From Candidatus Bathyarchaeota archaeon (GTDB taxonomy: Archaea > Thermoproteota > Bathyarchaeia > Bathyarchaeales > Bathyarchaeaceae): a stretch of 10,895 nucleotides of DNA. The stretch lies in NCBI GenBank assembly GCA_020344715.1, contig CP070828.1, positions 840,551-851,445 on the forward strand. Reading direction: 5' to 3'. The notes below the pieces were generated by a model, which saw only the letters and a list, made by a program, of their open reading frames with translations, was not told the origin of the DNA and ran no database searches. A program made the translations under genes and the position numbers. Numbering within the stretch: the first letter of the stretch is position 1; every line of letters starts with the position of its first letter. Shown one piece after another: positions 7,549 to 10,895 of the stretch.

Positions 7549-7569
7549 TATGTAGTAGCCTGCTACACA
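7549..7569 (-). promoter_or_regulatory. Putative operator, copy 3 (pilin B)
   Basis: The plus strand reads TATGTAG-TAGCCTG-CTACACA: one arm is perfect and the other has one mismatch to the consensus. The site is 63 nt upstream of the pilin B ATG and 63 nt past the regulator's stop codon. On the minus strand CGAATTCTATTAC follows it at the position of the TATA-like element of copy 2. Confidence 0.72.
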
Positions 7570-7631
7570 CAAAGAACGAGCTGCAACCTAGATGAAGAGG
7601 ACGATGAATTCAGGGGTGGATTCAGTGAGGT

Positions 7632-8552
7632 CTATCTTTTCAGTTCAACTTCCATCTTCGTACTCCACAGTTCAGTGAAGAGCGTACTCAGGATCTTGAT
7701 GAAAGCGTCATAGTTTGTCCACAAAGCTGCAATCCTTTCCTTTTTCTTCTCGATATCCGACTTCTGCACATTGTTTCTTTGTATTGACAGAAGAAGTTCC
7801 TCTTGATCAACCACAATGAAACTTGGAAGATCAATTGAATATGTGCATTTAACATCGGGTAGCTGTAGTTTTCTCAAGAAGAAACGGCTCTTGGGTGAAT
7901 CGCTCGTCAATAGCCGAACAGTTAGGTCCCGTTTTGCGATTTTCTCCAGTTTATCCAAGAATCCAGAATGGTAAAAACATGAGATGTCTGAATCACAAAG
8001 GAACACCCAGATTTCATCTTTCGTCTTTGCCGAGATCTCCTCAGCCTTTAAGTTGACTTGCTCCTCACCCTCCAATATTTGAAAAATCTCTCTTTTCACA
8101 AATTTACCCTTTAGTTTCGGGAGGGAAACCCACAAGTCGACAAGGTCCTTTTTCTTCCTTTCAAGACTCTGTAGTTTGAGTTTCTTGCTTCCTATTAGAC
8201 GATCCAACGTCTTCTCGAAAGGCGTTGCTACAAATTTGAGTGGCTTCTCGAAGACTGAGGACACCAATCCGATCTTTTCGAGGTCGCGCAGAATTCTGTA
8301 TGTTTCAGTTCGGTGCAAAGAAATAGCCTCAGAAATCTCGCTGGCCTTGCGCATTCCGGTTCTCGCAAGATAAATGTAGACCCTGATCTCGTTTTTCGAG
8401 AGCCCAAGTTTTTGAAGCGTGTTTCCGATTGCTTCAAGACCCTGTAGAGGACCTTTGTCATTCATTATGAACTTGTACAGTTTTGCTTTCTCATCATACA
8501 GTTTTACAACTGCTTCGGGCTTTTTTGTGAGAGTCTCCATAAGGGTTAACAT
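7632..8552 (-). CDS. TrmB-family transcriptional regulator (306 aa)
   Basis: The N-terminal winged helix-turn-helix spans about residues 45-120 (LGLSKNEIRVYIYLARTG, then a recognition helix around HRTETYRILRDLEKIGLV). A basic coiled-coil linker follows (120-150), then the C-terminal TrmB-type effector domain (about 155-295) ending in the characteristic ALWTNYDAFIKILSTLFTELW pattern, quoted here by its positions 276-296. TrmB proteins bind palindromes and act as repressors or activators in response to ligands, often sugars. The first ~44 residues are an extra N-terminal extension. The start is ATG at 8552, with an alternative in-frame ATG at 8540; neither has an SD. No terminator is seen before the pilin B operator. 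It lies among four identical-type operators, so it is the natural candidate to bind them. Confidence 0.88.
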   Translation of the reverse strand: MLTLMETLTKKPEAVVKLYDEKAKLYKFIMNDKGPLQGLEAIGNTLQKLGLSKNEIRVYIYLARTGMRKASEISEAISLHRTETYRILRDLEKIGLVSSVFEKPLKFVATPFEKTLDRLIGSKKLKLQSLERKKKDLVDLWVSLPKLKGKFVKREIFQILEGEEQVNLKAEEISAKTKDEIWVFLCDSDISCFYHSGFLDKLEKIAKRDLTVRLLTSDSPKSRFFLRKLQLPDVKCTYSIDLPSFIVVDQEELLLSIQRNNVQKSDIEKKKERIAALWTNYDAFIKILSTLFTELWSTKMEVELKR

Positions 8553-8602
8553 TCCATGTTTGGATCTGATTCTAGGTGAATTGAAAGCGAATATCGATTA
8601 GG

Positions 8603-8615
8603 CCTATATTTTATT
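8603..8615 (-). promoter_or_regulatory. Probable TATA/BRE region of the regulator gene
   Basis: On the minus strand the sequence reads AATAAAATATAGG, the most A/T-rich box in this divergent intergenic region. It would place the transcription start near 8580, leaving a leader of about 28 nt before the ATG at 8552. Confidence 0.4.
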
Positions 8616-8820
8616 CTTCTGAATTCTGAATTCATATCTGGAATCAAGCTTTTCAAAATTGGTGAGTGTGTAGCGCAAGATTATGTACAAATTCTCTTAT
8701 TGTATCGTCATTCTAATTGTGTGCGGTCTCAGAACAGTCAGCAACCTTCTAGAGGCAAGGTAATGGAAAAAGGCGAATCTGAAGAAAAGAGAGAAGAAGA
8801 ACCTCGGAGCGGACTTAACG

Positions 8821-9387
8821 ATGTTGGAAGGTCTAGGAACTGAAATTCGGAGTTTTCATTCGTTGCGAGACTTGCGTGAAAGCATTGAGGAAGAGATTGA
8901 TCAGTATGAAGCTGTTGTCGATGAATACAGTCAGTGGTTAGGGTCTTTTCTCAGAGATTTGGAAGAGACGCAAGGCAATGAGGAGTGGTTCAAAAGGGTC
9001 TCATCATTTCAAAGACCTTTGAAGGAGAAAACCAAAAGGAAGAGCAAGAAAGACGTCAAGGGAGAAAAGAGAAAGAAAGCAGGCACATCTACAGAATGGA
9101 TCGCCTACAAGGGTCTTATGCTAGGCGCGAGTGAGCAAGGAGAAGCAGAAATACTGTTTGATGCCATAGAGGAGCTAAATAAAAAGAGTGAACAACTTCG
9201 CAAGGTCAAAAGCGCACTAGAAAATCTGGAAAAATCAACGCTTGGCAAAGATATGATCTACATTACTTATGTTCACGATGGAGTACCAGAAAAAATAGTC
9301 TTGCGTCATAAAAAGGACAAGGAATTCGCAGAAAAACTGAATTTCGCCGCAGACTTTTCCGTGTTGAAACAAGCCTATGGAACATAA
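8821..9387 (+). CDS. Hypothetical helical, lysine-rich protein (188 aa)
   Basis: The family is not recognised. Residues 8-60 look like a charged alpha-helical, coiled-coil-prone segment rich in Glu. Residues 66-87 are a strongly basic, probably disordered linker (KEKTKRKSKKDVKGEKRKK). Residues 91-140 form a second helical region with heptad-like spacing (EELNKKSEQLRKVKSALENLEK), followed by a small mixed domain (144-188). There is no signal peptide or membrane segment, so it is cytosolic and possibly binds nucleic acid or a partner protein. ATG 8821 is the only ATG in its open frame, with a distant GGAG at 8806-8809. An overlapping out-of-frame mini-ORF (8763-8843) with a better SD precedes it, so the N-terminus is uncertain. 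It lacks the 21-bp operator. Confidence 0.7.
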   Translation: MLEGLGTEIRSFHSLRDLRESIEEEIDQYEAVVDEYSQWLGSFLRDLEETQGNEEWFKRVSSFQRPLKEKTKRKSKKDVKGEKRKKAGTSTEWIAYKGLMLGASEQGEAEILFDAIEELNKKSEQLRKVKSALENLEKSTLGKDMIYITYVHDGVPEKIVLRHKKDKEFAEKLNFAADFSVLKQAYGT

Positions 9388-9524
9388 TCCGGACCTCTTG
9401 CCAATTCCGGACGGAGAAAGAAGTCGCATCTGTGCCTTTTTCCCAATCGTTCAATTAGGTAAGGCGTATTCAGGAAATCATTGAGTGTCCATCTGATTTC
9501 TCGGCTTCTTTTGCGCGCGCAATG

Positions 9525-9545
9525 TGTGTAGTATAGTGTTACACA
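9525..9545 (+). promoter_or_regulatory. Putative operator, copy 4 (SecB-like gene)
   Basis: TGTGTAG-TATAGTG-TTACACA has the same 7-7-7 spacing as the other copies, with one arm mismatch. The symmetry extends by one further base pair on each side (G9524, C9546). Read toward the plus-strand gene it is followed by CAAAGTAAC, matching the CAAAT-type flank seen downstream of copies 1 and 2 on the other strand. The orientation relative to transcription is therefore conserved. Confidence 0.75.
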
Positions 9546-9555
9546 CAAAGTAACT

Positions 9556-10239
9556 TTGCTTCTGACTTTTGAGGTTTGTTTGGAGGGTTGTGGAAAAGAG
9601 AGATCACATTTTGAGTCGTTGTTGGGGAGTGTATCAGAGATCGAGTCTTCGATGAATTGGGTAGACGTTTCAGTCTCGGTGGAAATAGCGAATGTGTCAG
9701 GGATTAAGCTGGCTGATAGTGTAGGAACGGAGTCGGTGAGGTTTGATGTGAGTGCCAAGCTGGAAGAAAAGGAGCGGCGAAGCGGGAAGGTTAGAGTTCT
9801 GTTTGCGCTGACTGTGCGGACTAAACCTAGTGTTGTGAAATACGAGGTTGGAGGTAGTGCTGTTTTGACCGGTAAAGATGCGCTAATTAGTAAGATGTTA
9901 GAAGTAGACCCAGAGAGTAAAGTGCCTTTTGTATTTCACCGTGTGTATCAGCGTGTTTTTACGGCGGTTTATATGCTTGCTTCACTAATGAACACAATTT
10001 ACCCGCCAGCCGATCTGCTTTCATCTGGTGAACAAGGTATACCTGTCAAGAGTTTGACCGAGAGAGGGAAAGCCAACGTATCTAGTCCTTCCGACACAGT
10101 TGAAACAGATGAAACAATTAGGACGACAGGGGCAACTGCAACATACGAAGGAGTGACAACGGAGCCGGTGAAAACACCGGAATACACGGTTAAGCGTGAA
10201 GAATTACTCTCTCGGCAAACAGAAGATTCGGTCACCTAG
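9556..10239 (+). CDS. SecB-like-fold hypothetical protein with disordered C-terminal tail (up to 227 aa)
   Basis: Numbering is from the TTG at 9556. Residues 35-105 show alternating beta strands (VDVSVSVEIANV, VRFDVSAKLEE, VRVLFALTVRT, VVKYEVGGSAVL). A long helix follows containing PFVFHRVYQRVFTAVYMLASLM, quoted by its positions 124-145, and then the YPPADLL turn (149-155). In the SecB chaperone superfamily the same order occurs: a four-stranded sheet, a helix with a PY-R-E motif, then a proline-rich LPPI segment. The similarity here is by pattern, not proven. Residues 158-227 are Ser/Thr/Glu-rich and probably disordered. The start is uncertain: TTG 9556 is only 10 nt past the operator, and TTG 9580 or ATG 9652 are plausible. 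It shares an operator with the pilin genes and could be a pilin chaperone. Confidence 0.6.
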   Translation: MLLTFEVCLEGCGKERSHFESLLGSVSEIESSMNWVDVSVSVEIANVSGIKLADSVGTESVRFDVSAKLEEKERRSGKVRVLFALTVRTKPSVVKYEVGGSAVLTGKDALISKMLEVDPESKVPFVFHRVYQRVFTAVYMLASLMNTIYPPADLLSSGEQGIPVKSLTERGKANVSSPSDTVETDETIRTTGATATYEGVTTEPVKTPEYTVKREELLSRQTEDSVT

Positions 10240-10390
10240 ATTGCGCAAAAGCCATCTCGCCTATTTCTGATCTAGTCTCTTTTCGAAATGTCATTTACTG
10301 GTCGGGAAAACTTCGTAGTTGAAAAACCAGACAAGAAATGTTTCTGAGCGTCGGCTCAAGTATTGGAAGCACAGAGCCTAAACAAGCAAT

Positions 10391-10402
10391 GCTTAAATTT
10401 TG
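10391..10402 (+). promoter_or_regulatory. TATA box (box A) of tRNA-Leu gene
   Basis: GCTTAAATTTTG is centred about 30 nt upstream of the tRNA 5' end, at the spacing expected for an archaeal TATA box. It is the strongest A/T-rich element between the SecB-like gene and the tRNA. Confidence 0.6.
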
Positions 10403-10426
10403 TTTACGTTTGATTGTTTTCTTGAT

Positions 10427-10535
10427 GCGGCGGTAGCCAAGCCAGGTCAAAGGCGGAGGACTCAAGATCGGCGATGGCCACTAATGAGCTATCCTCTCCC
10501 GTAGGGGTTCGCCGGTTCGAATCCGGCCCGCCGCA
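10427..10535 (+). tRNA. tRNA-Leu(CAA) with a 24-nt intron
   Basis: The acceptor stem GCGGCGG (10427-10433) pairs with CCGCCGC (10528-10534), with A73 at 10535. The D stem is GCC/GGC (10436-10438/10452-10454) and the anticodon stem is GAGGA (10456-10460) with TCCTC (10492-10496). The loop is CTCAAG plus A10491, so the anticodon is CAA at 10463-10465, reading UUG. A class II variable arm (10497-10510, CCC/GGG stem) and a T arm GCCGG-TTCGAAT-CCGGC (10511-10527) support Leu. The intron is 10467-10490, between positions 37 and 38. CTCA (10461-10464) pairs with intron TGAG (10485-10488), and 3-nt bulges AGA and CTA flank this 4-bp helix, so both cuts fall after the second bulge base as the splicing endonuclease requires. 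CCA is not encoded. Confidence 0.95.
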
Positions 10536-10775
10536 CTGAAGTTTCTAACTACTTTTGGCTTATTCGTTGCCAAGAAAGGCATAACTTGCCGAATCATCAG
10601 TATAGGTGGCTGTCTGAATTTGCGTACAAGGACTCCGCTGTATTTCAGGTTTATGCCGCTTCTAGCATCAAACCGTCACTGATCACACAAGAGAGAAAAA
10701 CTGAATCTGACAGTCTTCCTCCTGCCCGCAAGAAATAGAAGGTCTTTGGGACAATTAATCATAATAGGCAGACAG

Positions 10776-10785
10776 CTTAATTATG
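10776..10785 (+). promoter_or_regulatory. Possible TATA box of YHS-domain gene
   Basis: CTTAATTATG lies 36 nt upstream of the ATG, giving a start site near 10805-10810 and a short leader. Between the tRNA and this element (10536-10775) I see only a T-run shortly after the tRNA (10552-10555) and no supported gene. Confidence 0.4.
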
Positions 10786-10820
10786 TGTGTTCATAACTGT
10801 GTAGAGTGAAGGACGAAGGA

Positions 10821-10895
10821 ATGCCTAGAGATCCTGTCTGCGGTATGATTCTGGACGAAAGGACATCCAAATTCAAGATTAAGCATGAAGGAGAA
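10821..10895 (+). CDS. YHS-domain protein, N-terminal fragment (cut by window edge)
   Basis: The 25 visible residues start MPRDPVCGMILDERTSKFKI. DPVCGM at residues 4-9 is the signature of the YHS domain, a small cysteine-containing module found in stand-alone archaeal proteins and at the ends of copper or heavy-metal P-type ATPases, where it is thought to bind metal. The ATG is preceded by GAAGGA immediately adjacent; an in-frame GTG at 10806 is less likely because the YHS motif normally begins close to the N-terminus. Whether this is a stand-alone YHS protein or a longer transporter cannot be told. Confidence 0.85.
   Translation, partial: MPRDPVCGMILDERTSKFKIKHEGE

Noticed and set aside
6091..7569. 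CRISPR-like repeat array or insertion-sequence terminal repeats from the recurring 21-mers
   Set aside because: Spacing is irregular (about 0.7-2 kb), each copy sits in a promoter, and no transposase or target duplication is seen.
9388..9411. Two TCCGGA palindromes just after the 188-aa gene, able to pair as a 6-bp stem
   Set aside because: No U-run follows closely, archaeal termination does not depend on hairpins, and two 6-mers this close can occur by chance.
9513..9520. GCGCGCGC alternating purine-pyrimidine stretch beside operator copy 4
   Set aside because: It is only 8 bp and absent from the other three operator regions, so I give it no function.
10536..10775. Integrated-element attachment site downstream of the tRNA
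   Set aside because: I see no repeat of the tRNA 3' end in the rest of the window and no integrase gene.

Overview
The window reads as archaeal chromosome of about 44% GC (my estimate). The evidence is class III (archaeal prepilin type) signal peptides, an intron-containing tRNA-Leu whose bulge-helix-bulge falls exactly at the 37/38 junction, a TrmB-family regulator, U-run terminators and SD sequences of the GGAGG/GAGGTGA type. The pilin style resembles what I remember from Bathyarchaeia or related mesophilic TACK-group genomes, but that lineage guess is inference only.

Positions 1-5973 (minus strand) hold a tightly packed operon for a type IV pilus-like machine. In transcription order it has a pilin-like protein (279 aa), a small membrane-anchored protein (150 aa), a secretion/assembly ATPase (533 aa), a polytopic TadC/ArlJ-like platform protein (505 aa), a large single-anchor protein (355 aa), a small pilin-like protein (139 aa) and a further pilin-like gene cut by the window edge at base 1. 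Junctions are 0-12 nt gaps or 1-4 nt overlaps. Positions 6193-7486 hold two paralogous major-pilin candidates, each with its own promoter region and followed by a U-run terminator. Positions 7632-8552 encode a TrmB-family regulator, also on the minus strand.

Positions 8821-10239 (plus strand) hold two unrecognised genes: a helical, lysine-rich protein, and a protein whose central part looks like a SecB-type fold. A tRNA-Leu(CAA) gene with a 24-nt intron follows at 10427-10535. The window ends inside a YHS-domain gene starting at 10821.

The main discovery is a 21-bp inverted repeat, TGTGTAG-N7-CTACACA, present four times and only in intergenic DNA. It lies before the pilus operon, before each of the two pilin genes and before the SecB-like gene, always in the same orientation relative to the downstream gene. 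It defines a local pilus regulon, and the TrmB-family protein encoded in the middle of it is the obvious candidate regulator. The co-regulated SecB-like protein could be a dedicated chaperone or accessory factor for pilin export or assembly, which is a hypothesis. No prepilin peptidase is visible in the window.
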